In this document: positions 34,901-47,200 of the stretch, in pieces
How the letters are laid out: each line of letters opens with the position of its first letter
Position numbering within the stretch: position 1 is the stretch's first letter
Assembly (NCBI GenBank): GCA_023079485.1
Contig: CM041102.1
Location: 2,179,269 to 2,243,268, forward strand
Reading direction: 5' to 3'
DNA: 64,000 bases
From: Archilochus colubris
Taxonomy: Eukaryota; Chordata; Aves; Apodiformes; Trochilidae
Notes under the pieces: generated by a model
Told to the model about the DNA's origin: nothing
Databases searched by the model: none
The model's input: only the letters and a program-made list of their open reading frames with translations
Position numbers and translations under genes: made by a program

Positions 34901-37329
34901 CAACACACAGAAAAGGTGAAACAAGGCACTGCTTGGCATTTGCCACGGATGTAGAAACCAAAACACAAAGTAAAGCCCATATGGAGGTTTCCTACAGCTG
35001 AGCTGATGTGTGGTAAATTTTTAAATCTCAGAGACTTGCAATCTCTTCCTGGCAGTAGGAACAGAGCTCTCCCTGGACTGGCAGTGCTTGTGCAGAACAC
35101 AATTGCTCTTCATAACCTTTGGGGCTGCTTCACTAAACCATCTGTCCAAATCCCATGGTGCAGGAAGCACGTAGGATGTAACAAAGAGTAGTGGGTGAAA
35201 AGCAGAGGTTCCCAAATCAATCTGTGTTGGGAACATCATCTGCAGGTTCCAATAACTGTGTCAGCTGGATTGCTTGGGCTGCTTTTGTGTGCAGCAGCAT
35301 CTTGCAGGAAATCCCAACAAAGCAGAATTTCTCGTAAGACTTCTGGTGCATCACTCTGTGGCCTGAGCCAGAAAGAAACCACAAAAACAACTGCTCTCCT
35401 TGATATGGGGTTACTACAAGTCCCAGGTGGAACTTGAAAATGAAATGTGTGTGTGTCAAAACACTGCAGGACTTTCCAAAATCTTCTCTTTGGATGTAGC
35501 TAGAGAAAGGAGCACATGATGAGGGTCAGGGGGTTGTTCTCTATGTCATACATTGGTCTTTTCAGCTGGGCTGGAATGGACCCAGTGACTTAATTTATTT
35601 ATGAATACTTTAAAACATTTCTTATATGTCTCAGATTTGAGCACCCACAATCATGTATCACCCTGAAACATCGTTGAGGAAACTTTAGAGCTTTTATATA
35701 CTTCACTGAACAATGGATCCATTTCTTCATTGAGACTCTGAGATGGATATCTGCTGAACCAGAAATGTATTAGCAGGGAGAAAAGCATCTTTAAACCTAA
35801 TATCTATTCAAGGCTTGGTTAAGAAGCTGGATTATCCTATTCTTACCTTTTAGAGGAGAGTTAATTGGTGCAGAAGAGTTCATTTGCTTAAAAGTCTCAC
35901 AAAGAGAGGGATGTTATCATTTGTCCACTAGCACTTTAGCTGGCTGGGGTTCCAGGTAGGAAATGTTCTTGGTAGAAATGGAATATTTTTATTTATTTTT
36001 GTTTCCTAAAATCCTATTGTGAAATAATTTGCTCAGATTTCTTCAGCACTGATCATTATATTATTTCCATCAGATTCCAAAAAAGAGAAATGCAATTTTT
36101 TTGTTCTATAGGGGGGAACTTCATCCCTTTTGCAAAGTGTATTAACTATGCAAGTCCTTTTTTCAATCCTACCCTGTAGTTTGAAGAAACTGTAATAGTT
36201 TTCACCTTGCAGCAAAATTTCTTGGAAAGCAGAAATAAGAATTCTGAAATACCACAGGAAGAAATTAACAAGAAGAAAGAGCTCTTTAGGTTTGGTAGGG
36301 AGCTGTTTCTGAATGAAATGCTAAGTAGCACAAAAATTAGAACAAAAAAGTAGAACAAAGAGATTTCTTTATGCCAAGCAAGGATCTTTCCTTGTTTTAT
36401 TCCTCTCTAAAATATCCAGAAAACTGCTGGTGCGACGTGAAAGTAGCAACAAGGCTGAAAGCACTAAGACTATGCTGAAATTTAAGTCTTGTGAAATTAA
36501 TTTTTTCCAGGGTTTGAGAGAGCTATTTCCCTTCCACCTGCTGACCAAACAGGATAGCAGTAAAATACTTCCTCTTCGTGACTCACAAATCTGTCGGAGG
36601 TGATGAGGCCCAATGGGACTTGGATGATGTCTTAAATAGCCATTTGCTTTTCTCCTCTTGGCAAATGACATTCTCAGGACTAGTAACACTAGCTGCATTT
36701 CCAGGCTATGGAAATGGGAACCAAGAAATGTCTGTTGTTGGTTGGTTTCCTCTGAGAAGATTTCCATCAGCCATCTACAGCTCACTGCAATCTGATGTAC
36801 CAAAAAAGGGGGAAAGTTTCAGAAGTGTTTGGCAATGTGCTACATGTTAGAGGCTGAAAAATGGTTCACTAAGGCCAGTAGTCCCACATCCCCTACCAGG
36901 AACACTATCTCTGTTGCTTGAAGTGAGGTCTTTATTTGTTAAAAAAATATTTTGATAGGAGGGATTATTCCCTTTTAGGATTTCAAAAGACAAAGGGTTC
37001 TCCACTCTGGCAGTCAGTGAGATATTTCTCTTTCTGTATGGTCTGACACTGGCCTCTTGAAGTCAGGTGCCCCAGTCCTTTTCCAAAGGGCAAATCAAAG
37101 GTCTGTGTGGCCCAGCACAGCTTGTCCAACCCAGTCCTGAAAGTAGCTCTTAATTCACAGGAATTTCTCTCGAAGAACCCCGCTCCTCCAGCTGCCAGCC
37201 AGAAAGTCAGGAGACAAGTTTGCTCTAGTAAATCTCATCTGGAGTTTTTTCATTTCCCTGCCATAGAGGCAAGACAACAACGGAAGATTAAAGTGAATTA
37301 TTATATGCTATGGGTTTCGGAAACATCCT
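31982..37329. other. Long non-coding stretch, no gene recognised
   Basis: About 5.3 kb with open frames of no more than about 144 codons, distributed over both strands without motifs. A/T-rich short runs occur near 33868-33905. Nothing here can be called as a gene, RNA or classified mobile element. Confidence 0.55.
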
Positions 37330-37400
37330 TTTCTTCCTTCCTAGGTCAGGCTCAGCCCCGCGGGTTGCGGCTGCGGGCGCTGCTGCCGTTCCCAGCTTTC
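37330..37400. other. Small CpG cluster next to an acceptor-like site
   Basis: The window is CpG-poor, yet 37358-37388 holds six CpG dinucleotides, including CCCGCGGG. Just before it, a pyrimidine stretch ends in CTAG at 37341-37344, resembling a 3' splice site. All three frames after this site stay open for about 26 codons or more, but none resembles a protein I know. It could be an exon, a regulatory patch or chance. Confidence 0.3.
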
Positions 37401-39900
37401 CCTTCTCATCATTCCCAGCCTCTGACTGAACGTGTCTCCTGGTGTGTTTGGAAGGGGAAATGATTAAGTCCAACCATCTATAGAAAGCAACACTTCCTAT
37501 TTAAAGACACCTCTGACACAGCTGAGTGGGAAAAAAAAAAACAAAACAAATCAGTGTGGTGGTTTCAGGTAAATACACCGAGCTTTTTCCAACAAACTTC
37601 TCGAAGTTTTCCCTGAGGGATGAAGAGCCTGACATCCTCCTGCAAATAACTGCTTTGAAAAACAGTTTTTCCCACTTGAAAGAAAATCCTATGCATCCAA
37701 TGAGGATATTGGTTTGTAAATAATCTTTAGGCAGAGTCCTAAATTAAAGCATAAAGTGAAGTTCTAGGGGATGGAAGTTTTAGCATGAAATTTGGACTTT
37801 TAACAGATCCTCTAACACCAAGGTGACACCTCTGAGTGGTCAGGCTCTTATTTTGATTCACAAACATATTCAGGACTGAGAGATGTATTTTAAATGTCCT
37901 CCCAGCTCTCCACTCCTGCTGAAGATTTTAAACAAAGGTTAAAGAAGGAAAGAAATAGCATAAGCAAATTTCAAGGGACAAGATTAATTGCTATGCATCC
38001 ATAGGGGTTTTTTTTTCCCCCATTCTGCTAATAATTTACTCTGAAATATTTCTGTGTTGTTTTCATTGTACTGAAATGTGCTGGCAGAGTCTGGATGAAG
38101 TTATCCAAAGACATCTGAGAAGTTCTTAACTCACTGCTGGCCTAAAGTGAGAGTGATTGCCTCAAAAGCCAAATGGAACCAGTCCTCTGCCAGTGGGGTC
38201 ACATTGTTAACAAACCTTAAAACTGAGATGTTGGGTTTTCTTTTCCTGAGTCATCACTTTGCCCCTGCCACGACACTTCCAGGAGGGGGGCAGTTTTCTG
38301 CAGGTGTTTGCCTGGGGGGATACTGAGGGTTCAAAATTCATAGCAGGAAGTTTCAAATTTGTTGCCCTGACTTGTGGCACTTCGAAGTAAACATGATGTT
38401 TAAGATGAAGCCATTCCCTATAAATAAATGTTTTCAGTTTGCATATTTTTGGTTTACATCACATGGAAGACTTCTGCAAATAACAGGGGAAAAGGGAAAA
38501 ACTTAATGAATTGTTACCAGCCCAGCTAGGCATGGCACCAAAGTTGAACCTGTCAGGATCTGGGCTGGGGAGGATGCTCAGGGGGAGAGCTGACAAGTGA
38601 GATTGCAGAACTACAAAGATTTATTGTATACCAAGATAATTCCTGTGCTTACTGAGCAAAGTCAGTGCCCCAACTACTCTCAAAAATATTTTCCACCATG
38701 AATTCCAAGTCCTTTTTCTTGCCCAGATTCCATCACAACAAATGGCCCAAAGATTTACGTGCCTCTCACTTACCTTGTGCTCCCTGCTGGATGTGCAGGT
38801 TTTATGAAGGCAAGAGGGAGGGAGTGCAGCTCAACTTGGTGGTCAGGACAGAGGGAAAACAAGGACTGGTCAATCCTCATCGAAGCCTGGATGGAGTCCT
38901 GTGTTTCTTTAGCCCTTGGTCTGGTGCATCTGTAGTAAGAGCAGAGCAAGGATACGTCAAGCCCAAGGCTAACAGAGCTTGGTTTTTTTCAGTGTCATTG
39001 GCCTATTTCTATTATTTTAATAATAAATCAGGAGAATTATATTGTCATAGCAATAGAAATCTCAAACTTGTGTCTCTGTAGCACTGCCCATCCACGAATC
39101 TCCTTCTGCTGACAAAGATGGCAGAGAAAAGGGGCACAAACAACAGAGGCTGCTGTGATAAACTGGGCTCAAAAAATTGCAAGTGGAAAAGGAAAGAAAA
39201 TACTTGGTTGTGTTAAAGATCACAGGATAAATGGGTGTAACGAGAGCTGAAGAGGGAGGTAGATCCAAAGCTGGTGTGATCAGGAGGGAGAAGGAAAGGC
39301 CACGTGTGGGGCACTGGGACCAGCCAGGATCTGGCCAGTGGAGCAGGTGCAGAGGAAGATGTGGGCAACCAGGGTGGTGGAGAAGAAGCTAAAATAGCTT
39401 TGTTTAGGCTGGGAAATGGAGGAAAAGGCAAGGAAAAGGCTTGCTTTCTACAAATAGTCCAGGTAAACCCCCAGGGAAGGGAGATAGTTATTTAAACTGA
39501 AGGACAATGTTGGCCCTGAATCAAACTGGTTGTGAGTAAATAGAGGGTGGAAACATGAAGGAGGTTTCTGAGCATCACAGGAAAGATGTTCTGGAGCAAC
39601 TTTCCAGTCACAGCAGGAACCTCAGCAAGTCTAAATCTGTCAGAGCAGGAAATGGATCTCGGTGCCAAGATATCTTCCAGATCTACATGCACATTACTCA
39701 CACTTTATTCAATCTTTATTTTGCCAATGACAAATTTTTGCCCTCTCTTAGGAAGCAGGACTGGACAGGAGCTTGAGAAACTGTGTAGCTAACAGCTTGG
39801 CTGAGAGCAGCTTCATTCCCACTGCTGGGCTGGCATCACTTGGCACATCCACAGGGGCATCCTACAGCTTTCTGGTTCTCCACTACCTTTATTATTGTAA
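37401..39900. other. Non-coding stretch, no gene recognised
   Basis: Unique-looking sequence. The longest frame is 138 codons at 38665-39081, which has no motif. An AATAAA lies at 39909-39914 just past this interval, before a T-rich stretch. Confidence 0.5.
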
Positions 39901-39919
39901 TATTCTGTGAATAAACTGA

Positions 39920-40051
39920 TTTTCTTTTTCTCATTGTCTGGTCCTATCTCTCTCTCTGCAGCTGAAGCCCATCATGGTGCTGACAATGCCTAATGGAGCA
40001 GGGCAAGAAAGATGGGACATCTTTTGCCTGGGGAAAAAAAAAATGCCATGA
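39920..40051 (+). other. Possible splice acceptor with a short open exon
   Basis: A long pyrimidine tract ending TCTCTCTCTGCAG puts a strong 3' splice-site match at 39960-39961. From 39962 one frame stays open for 29 codons before TGA at 40049-40051, and the predicted peptide starts LKPIMVLTMPNG. If real it would be a terminal exon. No partner exon, poly(A) site with clear context or homologue is recognised, so confidence is low. Confidence 0.2.
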
Positions 40052-43000
40052 AATCTCTTAGAGAGAAACCTCAGGCAAGAAAAACTATGGAAACAAAACA
40101 AAAACAACATCAGTGACACTGGTTCAAATGCTGCTGGTCAGCAAACAGGGAAACTGAGGAAACTGGGCTCAGTTTTTCTTTCCTCTAACCAGCACTTCCA
40201 AGTAGCCATATAGAGAGAAATCTGATAGTGATAGAGGAAAATCCCACATTCCCACAAAGACTTTGGTGCACACTTTCCAGCATGAGGATAACCCAGGACA
40301 ATCTCTCATTCTGGGAGCAGCCTCACACAGTCTTTTAGCTTGGCTCTGAACCTAGTAAAAAACCTGTCCTACTCCAGTTTGCATTCAGTTGCATCCTCAT
40401 TTTAGAGAGATTTCTCCACCTGTTGTTTTTTCCTCTTTACATCTGAGATAATTTGTGCAACAATGTTGGGTTTTGCAACTAATTTTTTAATAGTTAATAC
40501 ATTGATTTCCTTGCCACAGAGAAGAGATTTCTACCACTTTATCTTAAAGCAAGTCAGTCTTTTTTTAAAAGAGTTCACTTGACTTCAGATTTCTTATCAT
40601 GGAAGGAGAGATAAATTAATAAGTTCCCTTTTTTTCTCTAAAACAATTCACCCTACCTTAAACTTCTAATTTCATCATGCTAGAGATACCTTGATTCATT
40701 CACCACTGAATCAACCAAAATGCAGCAAAACAAGAAAACAGCTTTTCCACAGGAGAAAATGAGTCCCTCTCAGCCCTTCAAATCAAGACAAGACAAGGCT
40801 TGCAGCATGCTAGGATGGGAAGGGAGGAAGGTTTTGCCAATAAAAGCAGGCTGTGACCCCTGCTTACCTTGATGAATAGTAATAACCCTTTGCCCCTAAC
40901 CAGGAGGGTAAATATAACCTTTGCCAAGTACATCATCATCCACCTCCCTCGCAGAGCAGGACTGAACCTTCCTGCCCCAATCACACATCACTGGGTGGTG
41001 AGCAAGGGTTGATGAACAGCCTCTCTTCTTCAGCAATTCCCTCTTTAGCAGAGGCTCCTGCTGTGTTTCAACAGTTGCACCAGGAGACCCCTCCATCTCC
41101 CATGTCCTTAAAAAAAAAAAAGCCAGTCCTGAAAGCAGGCAAGCACAAGAGCTGAATAAACTTGGACACAGCTCCCAGCCAAATTATGAGCATGTTGCCA
41201 AACATGGAGAAAAGTGCATCTGATTCTACTGTTGAGGCTTCCAAGGAGGGCCACAAAATTATAGTTCAAACTATAAACAGAATGAGTACATTTTGTTCAT
41301 TTTCCTGTTCTCCTTCTAATCGATGCAATATGAAGAGCTGCTATCAGTGGAGAGTTATACAATCAGATGGCAGCAATAAAAAGGATGTTAGCAAGTCTAG
41401 GATATCAGAGGAGGTTGACTGGAGGAAGCAGTTATAAAACAAGACCATTTATATCTAGATGAGAACATCAGACTCGTGACAAAGTCATTTTGATGTCTGT
41501 CTGCCCACTTAATACTCAACTAATGGACATCTGCATCCTGATTTCCAGTGGTTGCCTGGAGAAGGATCAGAGGATTATATATGCCCAGACATGGTTCTGT
41601 GCACCTCGATCAAGATGTGCTATATGCCAATATATCCACATTTACATGAGTTAATCTTACTTATACAATATATGTATATGCAGAACTTTATTTTCTGGTT
41701 TCTCATTCTGAGAGACCCATGGAAGATTTTAATTTTTGTCATGGTTATTTTAACTCAAATTGGACCAGAGGTTTACAACCTCACAAATCCATGGTGTGGG
41801 ATGCACTGAGTACAAGATGGGCTCTCCACCAGCTATCAGCAGGGAGCCTTTACTGGGGCATCTTTTGTTCTTTGGCATCTGAAAAAGCCCTGGTTCTCAG
41901 ATGATCTTCAGACTTGTTTCCTTCTCTTCCAGCAATCTCTCCTCTGATATCTGCAGAATGCACTTGGAAAATCAAGGGACTATCAAAATGAGAACTGCAA
42001 AGCTTTAAAAACAAACAGACATTTCACCTGTCTCTAATCAGCCCCATCTCATGGTTTGGCTTTGATTTCCCCAGTGCAGAAAAGAAACATATAGGATTTT
42101 AATTTCCTTGGCTCCCCAGAGCAGTATGAATGAGACTGCAGCATTGCATTTGCCTTGTGTTATTAATGGGCTCCATGCTTGCAAATGTCTCCTTCAATAT
42201 ATTTGCTCAAAGTGTTTCCAAAAAGGGGGGAAAAAGAAGAAAGAAAACATCAGGTTTCTACGTCTAATGTATGTGACCTGACAGCATGAATACATTAGAT
42301 CTTCTGCAGGAACGTGCAATCCCAGCCCTGTGCATTGGATCTCCAGCCTTTTTATCTTCATCTGGACTCTAATCAACGTGCTGTATACTGCCTGGAAATG
42401 AGCCCTATTTCCCTGCCATTCCAGCTCATTCTTTCTATCCATTTGAAAGGCTATGACATGCCTTCTTATAAAGTCACTGTAAAGTTTCTGAGCTCTCTTT
42501 TCAAGCATCCTGAGCATCTTCCAATACAAGGGTTTTCTCTTTTTTTTTTGAGAAATTTAGCTCCCCCTCTGCCAGACCCAAGACCCCCAGATCCTCTGCA
42601 GGCACAAGGCAGTGTGGCTCTGCTGAAGGCCATCCATGTGCTGAGGATCTCATCCATCATTTTCCAGTCATAAAAAAAAGTATGGTCCAATAACTCTAAA
42701 CTGAGACCTACGGGATCTCAGTTGTCTTCTAAAACTTCAGGAAGGTCATGGCATTTCCCCACTTTGTGTCTGGTTTTCCCTTCTCATGCTCTGGCTTATC
42801 TGCAAGCCTTTAAGTTCTTTAAAGGAAGAGCTGGTTTATATTATGCATCTGGACAGTGTCTAACACAAGAGGGCCCCAGTTTGATTAGGGTCTCTTGTGA
42901 CTACCATAACACAAATACTGCTAATAAAATGCATTTGAATCAGAAAAAGGCAGTGATGCTTCTTTTCCAGGCAGCTTTTACCTTGGAAAAATCTGGGGAA

Positions 43001-43306
43001 GTGGGCTGGTCAGCCAAAGACAAGCTGGCCTGACTTGACCCATCCCAACATGGACAAGTCCTTCAAGCTGTCCATAACCAAACTGAGCAGGAGCTGTGCT
43101 TGGCTGTGTGATTCCTTCCTGGGCCTGGAGAATTTTGTTCATCCAAACGTGCCACATATTTGCCTTCCTGCAGCAGGGCTTCTGTGCACAGCAGTTAATC
43201 ACTTTATAGCCAGTCTTTTATTATTACAAACCCAGCAGATGTGTTTCCATTAATAGGTCCCCAAGTGAGCCTTAGCCAGCATCCCTGAGACTTAATGAAG
43301 GAGAGT
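40052..43306. other. Non-coding stretch with one 8-bp hairpin
   Basis: No gene is recognised. A perfect 8-bp inverted repeat with a nine-base loop lies at 42699-42723 (AACTGAGA and TCTCAGTT). The interval at about 42000-42200 looks low in repeats and A/T-rich in the manner of conserved non-coding DNA, but conservation cannot be judged from one sequence. Confidence 0.45.
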
Positions 43307-43459
43307 ATGTGGCCCAGAGTTTTCCTTCTCATCATCCTCCCATTTCTAGTTGCACTACCAAGTAAGCAAACAAAACCAAGTGGGAACTTTGTTCCAGGCT
43401 GGGTTACAGCACATAGGATAAACTCAGTGCCAAATAATAAATCCTGTCCACCAGTTTAA
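43307..43459 (+). CDS. Candidate small secreted-protein frame or signal-peptide exon
   Basis: The frame begins ATG with A at -3 and encodes MWPRVFLLIILPFLVALP, which looks like a signal peptide: one arginine, then a leucine/isoleucine-rich core, then small and proline residues. Immediately after codon 18 the sequence reads CAA|GTAAGC, a good splice-donor match at 43362. Splicing there would end the exon in phase 1, as is common for signal-peptide exons of secreted and immunoglobulin-family proteins. Without splicing the frame continues to TAA at 43457-43459, giving 50 residues. I recognise no homologue, promoter or second exon, and hydrophobic frames this short occur by chance. It is listed as a candidate only. 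Confidence 0.18.
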   Translation: MWPRVFLLIILPFLVALPSKQTKPSGNFVPGWVTAHRINSVPNNKSCPPV

Positions 43460-44218
43460 TGTGATTAGTAATAGCTCACACTTGCATCGGTATTTTTACA
43501 AGGATCTGAAGCAAAACATTAAAAAAAACAAGCACGTAGATGTCTTTATCCTGCCATGATAATTACAAGATTTCCACTCTTCCAATTAACCTCAATCTCT
43601 GAGCAATGAGAGGGCAGGCAGCTGGCTCCCCAGGGACAGAGCTGTCTCCAGAATCTTGTTCAATCACAGGGAATTTCTCAGCTGTGCTGGTTGCCACTAA
43701 AAAGTCATCACTTCCAACAGTGGCTGAGACCTTTGGGTGCTGATAAACCAGTGTCTGGCTGGTGTCAGTACTCAGGAGGCTTCCTGAGAAGTGGCACCCA
43801 GTGGGTGCAGCCAGGTGAATGCAGGGCAGAGCATCCCAGCAGGATGCCTGCAGGTACCAGGTGGCATCCCTGAGCAGGGACCTGTCCCTGAGCCACCACC
43901 TTGGGGCTGCTCCCCACCTGCCTCCATCCATAACCAGCAAGAAAATCTCTGCTGTGGAGCTTCTGGCTTTTCTCTTCCCTGGTAGCAAGGGCAGTGGGCA
44001 GGGGGCACAGTTACTCTTCCATAGGATGAGATGTTTTGTGAAGAGGAGGTTTTCCAAAGAGTTTCCTTTGAAAATTCAGACTCTACAACCACTTTGACTC
44101 CTCTAAATTATTTCTAGAGCCAGATCCCTTCTGCCCAAATGGCTTCCTCATCCAATTGCTGCACTACAATATCTGAGCTGTACCAAAGGTTTGTCTTTAA
44201 CTTACCTGGATCTTAAAA
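43460..44218. other. Non-coding stretch, no gene recognised
   Basis: GC-richer sequence at 43600-44050 supports overlapping frames on both strands, up to 164 codons on the minus strand, without any recognisable domain. Confidence 0.5.
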
Positions 44219-44268
44219 GTAGATAGTAGATAGAGAGTAGATAGATAGCAGATAGATAGTAGATAGGC
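44219..44268. repeat. Imperfect (GATA)n-type microsatellite
   Basis: About 50 bases of AGATAG and GATA units, with interruptions such as AGAGAG and AGCAGATA. It is a degenerate tetranucleotide repeat. Confidence 0.85.
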
Positions 44269-47200
44269 TACAGTTACTCCATGTTCCTAGCACAGTAAAT
44301 AAAGGAGGCAATTTCTGGTATAATACAGACAGAACAAATCCTGTGTTTTTCCAATAAGTCCTCTGGGATTCATAAGGAGCACCTCCACTGTATAAATGTA
44401 TAATCTAATTTTAAAATCCAGCAGACTCGTTTAATAAATTCTATAGAGCTGTCTTCCACTGGTCTGTGCAATAAAGGATATTAAAATATGTAGTGTCTGC
44501 AGTATGGAGCCATTGGAGAGGGAGTTCAGCCTCTCAGGAAGGAATATTTAGTGACAAACTGGCCTCACTGCTACAGGCAAGGTGGGAGAGCAGTCAGGTT
44601 TAAAATCACTGGGTATTGCTCTGCACACCACTTTAACTCCTGAGCATGGTTCTGGTCCCTGCACAAAATGCTTGAGGTATGACAGAATGGAAAAAAAGAT
44701 TAACTTTCCTTCTCACATCTAAACAACTTTACCATAAAAAAAAGAAAAAAAAAACACAGATAGATAACAAATGATTGCCCTTAGCCATGTCTCTTTAAAC
44801 TAAAACAAAACAAAGTGTTGCTTTTTTAATTAAAGCCAAATTAACTTGAATAAAGTGAGGAAATCACATCTGGGCCATTGCTGCTGTACAGCTTCTAACC
44901 ACAGCATGCGTGAGGTTTTTTGTCAACTTTGCTTTAACTCACATGTGGGACCGGGTATGAAAGAAAACCCAAGAGTTTTTACTTTCTGCAGTAAAAGCCA
45001 AACTAACATAAAATGAGATTAATGGCAACAGCAGTGACTGCTTTCATTTCCCACTGAACTTTCTCAATAGTACCAGTAATCAAGATCAGGTTGGGGTTTC
45101 TTCTATTTTTTTTTTTCCGAAAAAACAGAACTTTTCATCAGAGAAAAGAAAGAGAGATACTTAAAATACATAGACACATCTGTTCTCCCATATTAACAAC
45201 ATTACGTCTTGCTCCATGTGATGCAGAATGAATCATCTCGGTGTGTTTTGTACAACTCCAATTCCTTATGACTATTACTGTAATAATAATATTTTCCAAT
45301 TCAAAAGTACCTCTCATTTTGGGTTTCTCAGTACAAGGAACTGTAACAAGAAGTGAAGTGTGTTGAACCTATTGAAACTGCTCGGAAAAAGAAGAAAAAA
45401 AAAAAAGAGGCATGGCTGTAATTAACAGGGTTAGAATTTGTCTTATAATGGGGAGAAGACAGTGCATATAATTTCTTTTTCTCTGCAGGCATATAATTTT
45501 CACTGCATTTTGGTTCAACAAGCAAGTGTTGTCATCTTACTTTTTAATGCTTAAAAACAAGGCTTATAGCACCTGACAAGTGAAATTTTCTTCTTGAGAA
45601 GGATTCCATCACACCCCTTCTGCACAAGCTGAGCAGGTGAGGCTTCAAATTGAAGCCATTTCGTTGTGATGGCCACAGGGCAGAGATCCTGCAGCCCATC
45701 CATCTTTTGGAGAGCTGGTGCTGAGAATTTAGCAGAGAACTGAGCATCCTGCATCCTCCTCTGCTGCTACGTGGATGCCTCTGGCCAACACGTTTGCCTT
45801 GATGGGTTTCACTTGGTACAACTATGGATGCTTCTGATGCTCCTCATGGACTAAAATAATATCCAGTTTTCTTCTTCTTCCCTCTGGCTCCTTGGGAAAG
45901 GTAAGCTGAGCTAACTTCTCCCAATTAATTTCTAAAGCCCTGCTCAAGTGCTCTGGATTAGTGGGGATTAATGTTCCTAAGCAGGCACCAAAGCCATATC
46001 TACACACTGCCAGTCAGTGGAAAACCACAAAACTTGGACACTTAATTCGTTTTTATAGGAACTGTTAATCTGATTTGGAGGCAGTAATTAACAGTTCCTC
46101 CAAAGATATAGACCCTGATTAATTTGGCCATGTGTCTCAGTTGCTGCAGGAGGACAGAAGGCCAGAAGTCTTTTTTTTGTGTGTTTGCTACCAACGGGAG
46201 TGAAGGAATGGGAATGTTTTGTGCTGCAAGGAATGATCCTGACAATTTTGATTTAGAAAAAAAAAAAAAAAGAAGAATCGAGTAAGAATCCTTGATTCAA
46301 TTAAGTCTTAGTCATGTAAATAGTTGGGAGTTTCCAGAAAGCAATGTCTTTATAGCAGGATGCCAATGTAGTGTATAATTAAAATGTGAAAAATGTAGGA
46401 AGATCGCCAAGCCTTTGATTATAAAGAAGATTTTCCTAACCCACCCATGACTTGGCATTTTGATCCTGAAATTAATCAACAGGAAAAGGTGATGATTTCT
46501 TTTTTTGGACTGGAATGGAAAATAAGTTTGAAGAGAAACAAATCTTGTTCACTAACTTTCTTTGCTCATTACAAAGGCCTTTTGTATTGTGATCACTCTT
46601 TGAGCGGGAAGGATTTTTTTGGGAAGGGATTTTGTTTTGTTTGATTGGTTCCTTTATATAATAACTGCCTTCTATTGTATAATATGACAAGCAATGCAAG
46701 GCAATCAGCTTTCACGTAGCAACAAATTAATTATAATAATTTAATTCAGCTTTACTGTGCTGTACCAAAGTGACAACAAGGCTAAGCATGACACTGGGAG
46801 CAAATAGCAGTGTTTAGCACAGGGGAATCTCAAAATACCATTAAACTCCTCGGGCAGTTTCCCAACCAGCTCTCCAAAGCAACCTCACCATCAAGCCCTA
46901 CACAGCTCTGTTATGGTTTATACCCACCCAGATAGAGCCACTGACATCTGGTGATGAAACGGATCATCAGCTCCATGTTACTATAAAGCTGAAGTATCAT
47001 CCAGCAGGGTCAAACTGTGGGAACCTGCTAATGTCCCACCTAAAGCCTTTAAGTCCAGGAAGAGTTTTTCCATGGATTTCAAGCACTGAATGGAGGTGAA
47101 ATTTAAAATGCAATATTGTGTCTTACTTTATTACACTTCCCTTTGCACGAAAGTAGTTATTAAATGGAATATTATAAGCAGTAAATCTCCTTACGCAAGG

